From the NCBI RefSeq assembly GCF_021646545.1, contig NZ_JAKIRP010000003.1, positions 496,001 to 560,000 of the forward strand: a stretch of DNA of 64,000 nt, given 5' to 3'. This document shows positions 19,459 to 30,500 of this stretch, in pieces. Under the pieces are notes generated by a model. It was given only the letters and a program-made list of their open reading frames with translations. It ran no database searches and was not told where the DNA came from. This DNA is from Chitinophaga filiformis. GTDB taxonomy: Bacteria > Bacteroidota > Bacteroidia > Chitinophagales > Chitinophagaceae. Numbering within the stretch: the stretch's first letter is position 1; the number at the start of each line of letters is the position of its first letter. A program made the position numbers and the translations under genes.

Positions 19459-22400
19459 TTAATAAGATTCATCAATGTCAGACATGAAATGAATTTGTTG
19501 CTTCTCAAGACGGGCCGCCTGGGTATCTTCCATATAGCTGATCCGGCGGAGTAATATACCGGGATCAGCAACGACATTGGTCAACAATGCTTTCAGGTCC
19601 ACGAACATCTGTTCTATACGTGAGGCATCAAACAAATCGGTATTATATTCAATATTGCCGGCTATACCACCTTCACTCTCTATAAACTGGAAACGGAGAT
19701 CTCCCTTGCTGATATGCAGCTCCGGCAATTCCGCCTGTATGGTCACTCCTTCCATAACGGTATCCTGTCCCTTATTCACCTGTACGTTTTGCAATATCAC
19801 AGTGACATCAAAAACGGGATTGCGGGAGATATCCGTACCTGCACCCAGTTCTTCCACCAGGTGATCAAACGGATATTCCTGGTGTGCATATCCTTCCAGG
19901 GCAATCTTCTTTACCTGCTCCAGGTAACTGCTGAAGGTTTCTTCTCCACTTAGCTTTGTGCGTAGCGCAATTGTGTTGAGGTAATATCCTACCTGGTTCT
20001 CCAGGTCCGGATGCTCTCTGCCTGCTACAGGCGTGCCAATGATAATGTCTTCCTGTCCGGTGTAACGGTACAGTAACGTCTTCACCAATGTTACCAATCC
20101 CATGAACAAAGTACAGTTACTGTTGTTCAGCAATTGCCTGAACCCATCCGCAAGAGATGCATCTATGCTGAAATGGAAATGCTGTCCATTGTAAGTCTGA
20201 ACGGCCGGCCGCTGGCGACCGGAAGTCAGGGATAAGCGGGGCAGCTCGCCTCCCAGTCTGGACAACCAGTATTCCCGGTGTGCTGTGAACAGGCTATCGT
20301 TTGCTGATGCCAGTTGCCAGCGTGCATAATCCCTGTACTGTATCCTTAAGGGGGGAAGTACTGCAGCTGTTCCTTTCAGCGCTGCATTGTACAGCAACTG
20401 CAGTTCCCGCAACATGATCTGCATAGACCATTCATCCGAGATGATATGATGGATACCAAAGAGCAAGGTATATGATGCCGGTCCGGTCTTTATCAGTTGT
20501 ATCCTTAACAGGGGGCCCTTATCCAGTTCATAAGGCGTACCTGCAATCGCCAGTTTGCGTTGCGCGATCTTTTCCTGTTGTGCAGGGTCGGCAGAGAGGT
20601 CTTCATAGATCATGCTGAAGCCTGTGCTATCAACCGGACGAACACCTTGCTGCGGTTCGCCATCTACCAGTACGAACACCGTTCTCAGACTTTCATGTCT
20701 TTCCAGGAGGAGCCCAAATGCCTTTGACAATACCTCCGGTTGCAGGTCACCTTCCAGATAATACACTTCAAGGCCATTAAAAGGCTGTATTTCGCATAAA
20801 CGCTGACAAACCACCCATAACCTTCGCTGCGCATGAGAAAGGGGATAAAAGGCACTTTCCTGCGTTTTTCTGATCTCCTGATATCCGGCCTTCTTTGCAC
20901 TGTCCAGCAATGCTGCCTGTGCAGCGATGGTCGGGTGATTAAATGCATCACCGATGGTGAGCTGTACATCCAGCTCCTTATAAATGCGGGAAATAAGCTG
21001 TATTGCCTTCAGCGAAGAACCTCCTGCCACAAAGAAGGAAGTATTCCTTCCAATACGGGACACTCCCAAGAGTCGCTGCCATATACCGAGCAGCTGCTGC
21101 TCCGTGCCGTTCTGAGGAGCTTCGTATTGCTCTCCCTCCATGATCTCTTCCGGCCGGGGCAACTTCTTACGGTCTACCTTCCCGTTAAGGTTGAGCGGGA
21201 AGCTTTCCATCCATATGTAATATCCGGGCAGGTGACTGGCAGGTAGTTCATTCGCCAACTGCTGCCGGAGTTCCCCGCTGTCCCGGTGTTGACCGCTATA
21301 ATAGCATAACAGGGTCTGTTCGTCTTCCTGTTCATGCAGTATCAGCTCTACCTGTGTAATACCACTAAGCCTGAGCAGGCTGCTGCGGATACCCGCAAGC
21401 TCTATACGTACCCCATGTAATTTAATCTGCTCGTCACGGCGTCCCAGCAATTCCAGTGTGCCGTCCTTATGGAAACGTCCCAGGTCACCGGTCCGGCAAA
21501 CAAGTTCTTCCCGGTCCTTCACCAATGGATTCTGTACAAAGAGTTGTGCGGTCAGAGAAGCATCTGTATACCCCTGCGTCATGTACGGGCTTTTGATATA
21601 CACCTCTCCTATCTCCCCTTCTACACATAAAACATCATTGCTGATGACAGCGACGCTGGTATGGCTGATAGGAGTGCCTGCCGGGATCACAGAACCTGCT
21701 TCATGTTCTCCATCAGGGACTTCGTAATAACATTTCAGAATAGTTGTTTCTGTCAGACCATACATATTAGCGATACGGGCAGTTGTATTGATCTTTCTCC
21801 ACTGACTGATATCACGTCCATACAATTTCTCTCCTGCAAGTACGATCTGCCTTAGGGAAGGTATATTGCGCTGCTCCTGTAAGAGACTCTTTGTAATAAG
21901 TCTGAATAAGGAAGGTACTGTTTGCAGGATGGTAATGCCTGCATCTGACAACCACCGGCCCAGCTGATGTGGCCTGTAACGGTCTTCCGCTGAAGGCATA
22001 CAAAGTGTGGCTCCAGCTGTTAATGCTACCAGTATATCTTTCAGTGAGGCATCGAATGTAACAGGCGCCAGCTGACTGATACGGTCAGCGGCATCAACGA
22101 CGTAGTGCTCCCGGTGCCAGTGAATATAATGGGCAAGGCTCTGGCTCCGGCCGATAATACCCTTAGGCGCACCTGTTGAACCGGATGTATAAAAAATGTA
22201 GGCTGCATTGTTACCGGCAACTGGCAGCGGACTATCCTCCACTGCAGGAATGTCGGCAGGCCAGTAGCTTCCTCCTTCAAGTTGCATCAACTGCAGCTCC
22301 TGCGAGGCTACTGCAATAGCTGAAATATCATCCAGCTCCAATCCCTTTACAAGGGAACCCATAGAAGATGGTACACCTAGCAGGTAGGGTACGGCGACGC

Positions 22401-25400
22401 CTATGTCAGAGAATTTCTCCATATGCTCTGATCCAACGATCAGTATATGCGGGGCTTGTGCCTCGAGTATATTTTTTAGTCGCCCTACAGGTTGATCCAC
22501 ATCCAATGGCATATATACCACACCTGCTTTCAAACAAGCGAGTAAAGTGGTGACCAGGCGTATACCGGCAGGTAGCAGTACACCCACCGTATGCCCGGGC
22601 ATTATATCCAGTGCATGCAATGCCTGTCTCAAGCGGTTGCTATCGGCCTCCAGGCTGGCATAGGTGATGCTCTCCTCCGGTGTTTCAATGGCATGTTTTG
22701 CCGGATACTGTGCGGCGATCGCAGAGAAAGAAGTGTGTAGGGTGGGCAATTCCTGCACCGGCATTACTTTATCAAAATCTGCTGCTGCAGCGGGTACCAG
22801 GTGATTATGGTATACATGCTGCTTTAATGGCAAACCGGGCCTTGCGATTACTGCCCCCAGCAACCGATCCAGGTCGCCGGCCATATTAGCCACCCGCTTC
22901 TCATCGAACAATGCTGTGTTATATTCAATACTGCCTTCCAGTGAGCCATTATCCAGCGCAAACTGAAAACGCAGATCACCTTTACTCGTTTTCACATCTA
23001 CCCGCTCCCTTTCCACACTCAGTCCCTGCAATGCGGCTTCCGGACCGTCATGTACCCTGATATTCTGCAATACCACTACCACATCGAACAAGGGGTTTCT
23101 GCCCTGGTCTGTTCCCGCACCCAGGTCTTCCACCAATGCATCAAACGGATATAGCTGATGGTCAAAAGCTGATAAGGCTGTTTTCTTTACCCGCTGTAAC
23201 AGCTCGCCGAAATCGATATTACCTGACACCTGTGTGCGTAAGGCCAGGGTATTGAGATAATAACCTATCTGGTCTTCAAGGTCGGGATGATCACGACCCG
23301 CTACCGGTGTACCGATAATAATATCTTCCTCTGCCGTATACCTGAACAGCAAAGCTTTTACCAGCGCAAGCAATCCCATAAAAGGAGTCACACCTTCTCT
23401 TTCGAGGTAAGCAACGAATGCACGGGCATTGGCGGTGTCGATAGTAAAACTATACTGAGCACCATCGTAAGTTCTGATTGCCGGCCGTGGACGATCCATC
23501 GGCAATATCAATCGTGGTAAGGGACCTTCCAATGTTCGCAACCAGTATTGCTGTAGTGTCTGAACGGCTGTACCCGAAAGCTGCCTGCTATGCCAGGCAG
23601 CATAATCGCGGTACTGTATTTTTAAGGGAGACAGTGAAATGTCGTGTTTATTACTGTAGGCGTTATAATACACCAGCAGTTCCCTCAACATCAGTTGCAT
23701 AGACCATTCATCAGAAATGATATGATGAATGCCAAACAACAATGTATGTGTTTGTTCACCGGTTTTCACCAGCTGCACTCTCAGCAGCGGGCCTTCCGCC
23801 AGGTTATAAGGCGTCCTGGCTATCGCATTGATCATCTCCTGCGGAACTGCACCCAGCTCGGCATATTGCACATCAAAACCACTTTCTGCCACTGTACGTA
23901 TGCGCTGCTTAGGAGATCCGTCTACCAGTACGAACGTAGTGCGGAGACTTTCATGCCGTTGTAACAGTGCATTGAACGCTGCTATCAGCGCAGCTTTGTC
24001 TAACGTACCCTGCAAGCGGTATATCTCCAGTCCATTGAACGACAATGAGACATTTTGCTGTTGGGCTGCTATCCAGATCCTTTTTTGCGCATGCGAGAGC
24101 TCATAGTACTCCTGTGTCTGCACCGGAGTGATAGTCTCGTATAATGCTTTCTGCGCTTTGCTTACCAGCACTGCCTGCGCTGCTATGGTAGGATGATCAA
24201 AAATTTCCTTGATAGTAAGATGTACTTCCTTTTCTTTAAAGATCAGGGAAATCAGTTGTATGGCTTTTAGGGAAGAACCTCCTATCACGAAAAATGATTC
24301 CTCGCGGCCAATACGCTCTATGCCAAGCAGGCGTTTCCAGAGCAAGCTGATATCCTGCTCTATTCCCGGCAAAGGCGCTTTATATTTATCTGCCGACAAC
24401 AATGCCTCCGGTTGCGGCAATTTCCTGCGGTCTACTTTACCATTAATATTCAGCGGAAATGCATCCATCCACAGATAGTATGCCGGCAGATGGCTTGCAG
24501 GCAGTACTTGCTCCAGTTCCTGCCGCAGGTTTTCGCTCTTCCACTGCTGACCGGTATAATAGCAAAGCAGCACCTGCCCGCCATCTTCGGTCTGCTGTAC
24601 GATCAGCTCCGTTTGTGTAATACCTTCCAGTTGCAGTATGCTGCTGCTCACTGCACCCAGTTCCACCCGCACGCCATGCAGTTTTATCTGCTCGTCGTTA
24701 CGACCCAGTAATTCCAGCATACCATCTTCGCGATAGCGGCCAACATCACCTGTCCGGCATACGTATTCCACCCGGTCGTTCACTAATGGGTTCCTTACAA
24801 ACAATTTTTCTGTGAGCGCCGGATCTGTATAGCCAAGGCTTACATAAGGACTTTTGATATACACATCACCAATTTCGCCGGCTACGCACAATACGTTATT
24901 CCTGACAACAGCTATACTGGTGTTGGCGATAGGCTGGCCTACAGGTATGATGTCGCCTGCGGCCCCCTCCCATTGTGTTAGCGGGTAGTAGCTTTTCAGT
25001 ATCGTCGTTTCGGTAAGACCATACATATTCACCATCAATGCATCATTGCCATTAACTGCCCGCCATTGCTGAATATCCCGGCCATACAATCTTTCTCCCG
25101 CCAGTACTATCAGGCGGAGTGACTGTAAACGGCTGTTAGCAGCTGCCAGTTCTTTGGTGATCAGCCGGAACAGGGAAGGAACAGTCTGCAGGATTGTAAT
25201 ATTAGCCGCCGCCAGCCATTTCACCAGTAACGCCATCTGAAAACGTTCTTCCGGCTCAGGAATGCAAAGTGTAGCGCCACTTGTTAAAGCTACCAGTATG
25301 TCTTTCAGCGAGGCATCAAATGTGGCAGGCGCCAGTTGGCTTATGCTGTCCTTACTTCCTACCTGATACGTTTCCCGATGCCAGTGTATATAATGCGCCA

Positions 25401-27591
25401 GACTCTGAAGATCACCTTTAATTCCTTTAGGTGTTCCTGTTGAACCGGATGTGAAGAAGATATAGGTACCTGCATATGCGGGGATGGTTTCCTCTCCTAC
25501 TATTGGTAGCGTAATCCCGCTTAATACGTAATCTGTCCCATTATAAGCATACAGTTGTAGTTGTTCGGCCAAACTATCTATCAGTGAAATATCATCCAGT
25601 TCCAGGTCTTCCAGCAAAGTTGATGTCAAACCAGGTAATCCCAGCAGATAAGGCACCCTGGTATCCAGTTGCTGACCGATAGCTTTTACCTGCTCCAGGT
25701 CCTCCATTCCTGTGATAAGTACCTGTGGGGCTTGCTCTTTCAGGATCTGCAGACTCCTGGTTAAAGGCTGCTGTATATCCAGCGGCATATATACGCCACC
25801 ACTGTGCAAACAGGCAATCAGAGAAACAACCTGCCGGGTTCCGGAAGGCAGGAATACGCCAACACGGGTCTCCGGAGAAACACCCAGCAATGCCAGTAAC
25901 TGTGCCAGCCGCCGGCTTCTCTCATCTAATGCTTTGTAGGTCAGTTGCTCTTTACCTGACGATATCGCAATGTTCCCGGCAAATCTACGTGCAGTATCAT
26001 TAAGCACAACATGTAATGCGGGGTACTGCGGAGCCGCCATCACCTTGTCAAAGTCTGCCGCTCCCTGTGGGATGGTTTTATCATGGTAAACGTGCTGCTG
26101 TAGCGGCAACATTGGATTGGCAAGAATGGAAGACAGCAGACGGTTAAGGTCTGCTGCTATCACGGCTATCCTCGAAGCATTGAACAAATCTGTATTGTAT
26201 TCAATTCCACCTTCCAGTACACCATTTTCGTATGCAAACTGGAAGCGCAGATCCCCCTTACTGATATGCAGATCTACCGCCCTGGTATCTATCGTAATAC
26301 CATTCATGGCGGGGAAAGCACGCTGACGTTGCTGTTCGCTCTGCATAATCACTACCACATCAAACAGGGGATGCCTGTTAGGCGCTGGTGCGATGCCCAG
26401 GTCTTCTACCAGCTGGTCAAAGGGATACATCTCATGACCAAACCCATTCAACGCTGTCTCCTTTACCTTTTCCAGCAGCTGATCAAATCCTGCGGTACCA
26501 TCTATTCTCGTTCTCAATGCCAGTGCATTCAGAAAGTTACCAATCACTCCTTCCAGGTCGGGGTGCTCACGGCCTGCCACAGAAGTACCGATGATAATAT
26601 CTTCAGCTGCCGTATAACGGTACAGCAACACTTTCACCAATGCCAGCAGTCCCATGAAAAGCGTTGCACCTTTCGACTGCACATACTGCTGCAACTGTGG
26701 CCCGGTATTTTCGCTGAATGTGAAATTGTACTGTGCCCCCTGGTGGGTCAATACATCTGCTCTTGGTTTATCCAGGGGCAATTGGAGCACAGGTAATTTA
26801 CCGCTTAGATGATCCAGCCAGTAATCACGATGTGCATTTATCCTGTCTCCCTGTAAATGTTGTAGCTGCCAGGCTGCATAATCTTTAAACTGAACAGGCA
26901 GGGGTGACAGGTCGGGCATCGCATCTGCATCGAAAGCATTATACAGGAGCAGTAATTCCTGTAACATCACCTGCATTGACCACTCATCGGAAATAATATG
27001 ATGCATGGACAATAACAAGAGGAACTGCTGTACACCTGTCTCCAGCACATGTACTTTAAATAACGGCCCTGTCAGCAGATCAAATGGAGTATTGGCAACA
27101 GCCTGCACATAAGCCTCCGCGTCTTCCGGCTGAGACCACGTTACTTCGAACCCGCAATCACTAAAAGGTATGATACGCAATTTCGGCAGGCCATCTACAA
27201 CCGCAAACAGTGTTCTCAGGCTCTCATGACGTTCAACCAATGCTGCAAACGCCCCGGACAAGGCCGCTTTATTCAGCGGACCTTCCAGGGTATACACGTT
27301 GAACATGTTGTAGGTTAACTGTCCTTGTCCCTTCTGTTCCAACAGCCACATTCTTTTCTGTGCAGGCGACAATTCATAATAGGGGCTTTCCGCTACCTGA
27401 GGGATCTTCCGGAAAGCAGCATGTTCTATATTTTTCAGGAAACGGGTGATCAACTCTTTATTTGACCTGATCTCTGCAATCAGGTCGGCGGTCAGTACGC
27501 CATCAGGCGCAGTAATACTGAGCTTATCATCTTTCAGCCTGAGTTGAACTTCTAGTTCCTTTAACCGGGAAAGTAAACGCTGGATGCTCAT
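19459..27591 (-). CDS. NRPS, docking-C-A-T-C-A-T-C, ends in an unpaired C domain
   Basis: A 2710-residue synthetase. Residues 1-57 (MSIQRLLSRLKELEV onward, with APDGVLT at 28-34) match a TubC-type N-terminal docking domain. The first C domain begins near residue 71, the second module near 1163, and a third C domain spans about 2250-2710 and ends the protein. Both A domains have pocket D-A-K-Q-V-A-M-I-L and both carriers read GGSSLKA. All three C domains read HHIISDEWS and contain SKGDLRFQF. The C-terminal tail ends in SDIDESY and lacks the DEI-hydrophobic ending found on the two preceding proteins, so a different docking mode is expected. The ATG at 27589-27591 overlaps the stop of the preceding gene as ATGA, indicating translational coupling. 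Confidence 0.95.
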   Translation of the reverse strand: MSIQRLLSRLKELEVQLRLKDDKLSITAPDGVLTADLIAEIRSNKELITRFLKNIEHAAFRKIPQVAESPYYELSPAQKRMWLLEQKGQGQLTYNMFNVYTLEGPLNKAALSGAFAALVERHESLRTLFAVVDGLPKLRIIPFSDCGFEVTWSQPEDAEAYVQAVANTPFDLLTGPLFKVHVLETGVQQFLLLLSMHHIISDEWSMQVMLQELLLLYNAFDADAMPDLSPLPVQFKDYAAWQLQHLQGDRINAHRDYWLDHLSGKLPVLQLPLDKPRADVLTHQGAQYNFTFSENTGPQLQQYVQSKGATLFMGLLALVKVLLYRYTAAEDIIIGTSVAGREHPDLEGVIGNFLNALALRTRIDGTAGFDQLLEKVKETALNGFGHEMYPFDQLVEDLGIAPAPNRHPLFDVVVIMQSEQQRQRAFPAMNGITIDTRAVDLHISKGDLRFQFAYENGVLEGGIEYNTDLFNASRIAVIAADLNRLLSSILANPMLPLQQHVYHDKTIPQGAADFDKVMAAPQYPALHVVLNDTARRFAGNIAISSGKEQLTYKALDERSRRLAQLLALLGVSPETRVGVFLPSGTRQVVSLIACLHSGGVYMPLDIQQPLTRSLQILKEQAPQVLITGMEDLEQVKAIGQQLDTRVPYLLGLPGLTSTLLEDLELDDISLIDSLAEQLQLYAYNGTDYVLSGITLPIVGEETIPAYAGTYIFFTSGSTGTPKGIKGDLQSLAHYIHWHRETYQVGSKDSISQLAPATFDASLKDILVALTSGATLCIPEPEERFQMALLVKWLAAANITILQTVPSLFRLITKELAAANSRLQSLRLIVLAGERLYGRDIQQWRAVNGNDALMVNMYGLTETTILKSYYPLTQWEGAAGDIIPVGQPIANTSIAVVRNNVLCVAGEIGDVYIKSPYVSLGYTDPALTEKLFVRNPLVNDRVEYVCRTGDVGRYREDGMLELLGRNDEQIKLHGVRVELGAVSSSILQLEGITQTELIVQQTEDGGQVLLCYYTGQQWKSENLRQELEQVLPASHLPAYYLWMDAFPLNINGKVDRRKLPQPEALLSADKYKAPLPGIEQDISLLWKRLLGIERIGREESFFVIGGSSLKAIQLISLIFKEKEVHLTIKEIFDHPTIAAQAVLVSKAQKALYETITPVQTQEYYELSHAQKRIWIAAQQQNVSLSFNGLEIYRLQGTLDKAALIAAFNALLQRHESLRTTFVLVDGSPKQRIRTVAESGFDVQYAELGAVPQEMINAIARTPYNLAEGPLLRVQLVKTGEQTHTLLFGIHHIISDEWSMQLMLRELLVYYNAYSNKHDISLSPLKIQYRDYAAWHSRQLSGTAVQTLQQYWLRTLEGPLPRLILPMDRPRPAIRTYDGAQYSFTIDTANARAFVAYLEREGVTPFMGLLALVKALLFRYTAEEDIIIGTPVAGRDHPDLEDQIGYYLNTLALRTQVSGNIDFGELLQRVKKTALSAFDHQLYPFDALVEDLGAGTDQGRNPLFDVVVVLQNIRVHDGPEAALQGLSVERERVDVKTSKGDLRFQFALDNGSLEGSIEYNTALFDEKRVANMAGDLDRLLGAVIARPGLPLKQHVYHNHLVPAAAADFDKVMPVQELPTLHTSFSAIAAQYPAKHAIETPEESITYASLEADSNRLRQALHALDIMPGHTVGVLLPAGIRLVTTLLACLKAGVVYMPLDVDQPVGRLKNILEAQAPHILIVGSEHMEKFSDIGVAVPYLLGVPSSMGSLVKGLELDDISAIAVASQELQLMQLEGGSYWPADIPAVEDSPLPVAGNNAAYIFYTSGSTGAPKGIIGRSQSLAHYIHWHREHYVVDAADRISQLAPVTFDASLKDILVALTAGATLCMPSAEDRYRPHQLGRWLSDAGITILQTVPSLFRLITKSLLQEQRNIPSLRQIVLAGEKLYGRDISQWRKINTTARIANMYGLTETTILKCYYEVPDGEHEAGSVIPAGTPISHTSVAVISNDVLCVEGEIGEVYIKSPYMTQGYTDASLTAQLFVQNPLVKDREELVCRTGDLGRFHKDGTLELLGRRDEQIKLHGVRIELAGIRSSLLRLSGITQVELILHEQEDEQTLLCYYSGQHRDSGELRQQLANELPASHLPGYYIWMESFPLNLNGKVDRKKLPRPEEIMEGEQYEAPQNGTEQQLLGIWQRLLGVSRIGRNTSFFVAGGSSLKAIQLISRIYKELDVQLTIGDAFNHPTIAAQAALLDSAKKAGYQEIRKTQESAFYPLSHAQRRLWVVCQRLCEIQPFNGLEVYYLEGDLQPEVLSKAFGLLLERHESLRTVFVLVDGEPQQGVRPVDSTGFSMIYEDLSADPAQQEKIAQRKLAIAGTPYELDKGPLLRIQLIKTGPASYTLLFGIHHIISDEWSMQIMLRELQLLYNAALKGTAAVLPPLRIQYRDYARWQLASANDSLFTAHREYWLSRLGGELPRLSLTSGRQRPAVQTYNGQHFHFSIDASLADGFRQLLNNSNCTLFMGLVTLVKTLLYRYTGQEDIIIGTPVAGREHPDLENQVGYYLNTIALRTKLSGEETFSSYLEQVKKIALEGYAHQEYPFDHLVEELGAGTDISRNPVFDVTVILQNVQVNKGQDTVMEGVTIQAELPELHISKGDLRFQFIESEGGIAGNIEYNTDLFDASRIEQMFVDLKALLTNVVADPGILLRRISYMEDTQAARLEKQQIHFMSDIDESY
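19462..20855 (-). other. Orphan C-terminal condensation domain
   Basis: A complete C domain (about 460 residues) with PLSHAQRRLW, HHIISDEWS, YPFDHLVEELG and SKGDLRFQF, followed by a short tail and a stop codon where an A domain would be expected. The SKGDLRFQF segment predicts that its partner A domain, on another protein, is of the D-A-K class. Confidence 0.85.
20856..24111 (-). other. NRPS module 2 of the two-module protein: C-A-T, D-A-K pocket class
   Basis: Identical pocket residues D-A-K-Q-V-A-M-I-L and carrier motif GGSSLKA. The A8 core reads VKLHGVR or IKLHGVR-like, with His where most A domains have Arg. Confidence 0.8.
24112..27381 (-). other. NRPS module 1 of the two-module protein: C-A-T, D-A-K pocket class
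   Basis: FDASLKDIL, ILQTVPSLF, IVLAGE and NMYGLTETTIL give D-A-K-Q-V-A-M-I-L. This C domain receives the chain from a module of a different pocket class (27588-30950) yet still carries SKGDLRFQF, so that segment follows the acceptor rather than the donor. Confidence 0.8.
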
Positions 27592-30500
27592 AAAATGATC
27601 TCATCGGTTTTATTGGTGCTCAATTTTTCATATTGACTGTCCCTGGCCCATTCCATAATTTCTATTTCCGCATAGAGATCTGCCAGGGTGGGTAACATAA
27701 ACAGGTCGCGCAGTTCCAGTTTCAGTGACAGTTCTTTCTGAATCCTGGACAATACAAGTATGGCCTTGAGGGAATGTCCGCCCAATGCAAAGAAGTTGTC
27801 GGTAATACCCACACGTTCCACACCAAGCACTTCTTCCCAGATAGTGGCCAGCAATTGTTCTGTCTTATTTCTGGGCGCTACATATTGTACCTGTTTACGT
27901 TCGGGTTCGGGCAGCAGACTACGATCCACCTTTCCATTCGGCGTCAGCGGAAATTCCTCCAGGCGAAGAATATAGGCGGGCACCATGTAATCGGGCAGAT
28001 AGCGTCGTAAATGCTGTTGTATGATCTCTTCGGATACATTGTCCTGGCTTGTATAATAAGCGGCAAGATATTTCTCGTTCTCCCGCTCAAAGGCACATAC
28101 AATAGCATGGTTAACACCTGCATACTGTAGCAGTATATGCTCTATCTCTCCCGGTTCTATCCTGTATCCGCGTATCTTCAGCTGATGGTCGCCACGGCCG
28201 TAATACCTGAGATATCCATCGGCCGTCCAGCTACAGATATCGCCGGTATCATACATGAGTGTTCCCTGCAGGAAGGGATTATCTGTAAATCTGCCGGCTG
28301 TCAGTTCCGGTTGTCCCAGGTAGCCCGCCGACACTCCGGCCCCGCTGACGAATAATCTGCCGGGTACACCAACCGGAAGCAATTGCCGGTTGGCATCCAA
28401 TACATAAGCCTTCATGTTTGAAATACCCCTGCCGATCAGTACTGCATCCGCAGCCTGCCGTACCTTATGCCAGGTGGCATAAACGGTGGTTTCCGTCGGG
28501 CCATACATATTCCATAAAGTATCGCAACGGTCCAGTAAACGTTGCGCCAGTGAAATGCCAAGTGCCTCGCCGCCGGTAATGATCTTTAACGCCGGGTTAC
28601 CTTGCCATCCGCTTTCTATAAGTAAATGCCACATACCCGGAGTAGCCTGCATCATCGTAATACCATCATCCAGGAGCACCTGTAATGCATCTGTCGAATA
28701 CACTTCTTCACCTGTGGCTATGACCAGCTGACTTCCGTTCACTAAGGGCAGCAACAATTCCACGACAGACATATCAAAGGAGGCCGTTGTAACTGCCAGC
28801 CATTTGTCTGCGGCACTGATGCCTGTTTCGTGACTCATTGCCTGCATCAGGTTATAAAGCGCCGCATGACTGATCATCACGCCTTTCGGCTGTCCTGTAG
28901 ATCCTGAAGTATATATAACATATGCGAGTGTATCGGGAGTTATCTGCAATAACTGCGGCATTGCTGAACTACTGTATATCGCTTCATCACTGACAATCAC
29001 TGCCTGCCCATCATAGCCAGACAAGAGCGCCTGCAATCCTTCGCTGGTCAATACGACACTGCTTCCACTGGCAGTCAGTATCTGACGGATACGTTCTGCC
29101 GGTGCGTTATAGTCAACCGGCAGATAAGCAACACCAGATTGTAATACTCCCAGTATAGCAACAGGCAACCACTCAGTGCGCTCCAGCAATATACCTACAG
29201 GCGCCTGATCACCGGGCTTCCGTTGTTGTTGCAGGTAAGCAGCTAACAGCTTTGCCTTTCTTTCCAGCTCACCATAACTTAACCGGCTTCCTCCGGCAAT
29301 AACGGCCGTCTTCTCCCAGTGTAATGCAGCCTGCTTTGCAATAAGTGCAGGTACCGGCACAAATGCCGGAAATGCAACTGAGGTATCATTAAACTGCTCC
29401 AATATCAGTTGCGATTCTGCCGGGTTGATATATGGCAGTTCACTGATGGCCAGGTCCGGTGATGCTGTTGCGCTCACCAGCAGTCCTTCCAGATGTGTAA
29501 CCATCCGTTCTATCCTGACACGGCTGAAAACATCTTTGTTGTATTCAAGTTCTATCTGCAAGCCTTCGGGTTTCTGTTTGAAGTAGAATGTCAGGTCAAA
29601 CTTGCTACCAGAGAGAGGGATATCCAGTTCCTGCACATCTACACCAGGAAGTTTCAAGGGGATGCTTTCATTAGCATCCTGCAGTACTACCATGACATCA
29701 AATATGGGTGAACGGCTGATATCCCTTTTCATGCCCAGTTCCTCCACCAGCAGGTTGAAAGGATAGTGCTGATTGGCATAGGCCTTCAAAGCCATATCCT
29801 TCACGCTATCCAGCAGCTCATTAAATCCTTTCTTTCCATCTAACTGCGTACGTAATACCAATGTATTCACATAAAAGCCTATCTGGTCTTCCAGGTCAGG
29901 ATGCTCTCTTCCCGCCACCGGTGTTCCCACAATAAGATCTTCCTGCCCGGTATAACGATATAATAGGGTCTTTACGATAGCCACCAATCCCATAAAAACA
30001 GAGGCGGTACGTTTCTGTACCAGGTGGGCGAACAATTGTTGTTTTTCTGCCGGGATCATCGCCACTACACGTTCTCCGTTGTAGGTCTGCACTGGTGGAC
30101 GAGGCTGATCTGCCGGCAGTTCAAGTACCGGCAGGGGGCCTTTCAAATGCTCCAGCCAATAGTTTCGCTGCTCCTGTCCACTGCTCTCATGCAATGATTC
30201 CAGCTGCCATGCGGTATAGTCTTTATACTGGATCTCCAGTACAGCAGGTGTGATGGTTACCCCCTGGGAATAAGCGTCATATAAGGACAGTATTTCTTTC
30301 ACCAGCAGTTGCATAGACCATTCATCTGCAACGATGTGATGGATGCAGAAAGCAAACAGGGATACCTGCGGAGCTACCCTCAGCAGGCATACTCTTAGCA
30401 ATGGCCCTTCCTGCAGATTGAAAGGTGTGGATATGACATGTTGTATCTTTTCCCAGGCAGCCTTAGAGGGATCAGGTAATACCTGAAGATCTTCATATAT

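Noticed and set aside
19462-20855. Terminal C domain as an epimerisation or cyclising domain
   Set aside because: It has the same HHxxxDEWS and SKGDLRFQF features as internal elongation C domains of this cluster, and release is covered by the TE domain of another protein.
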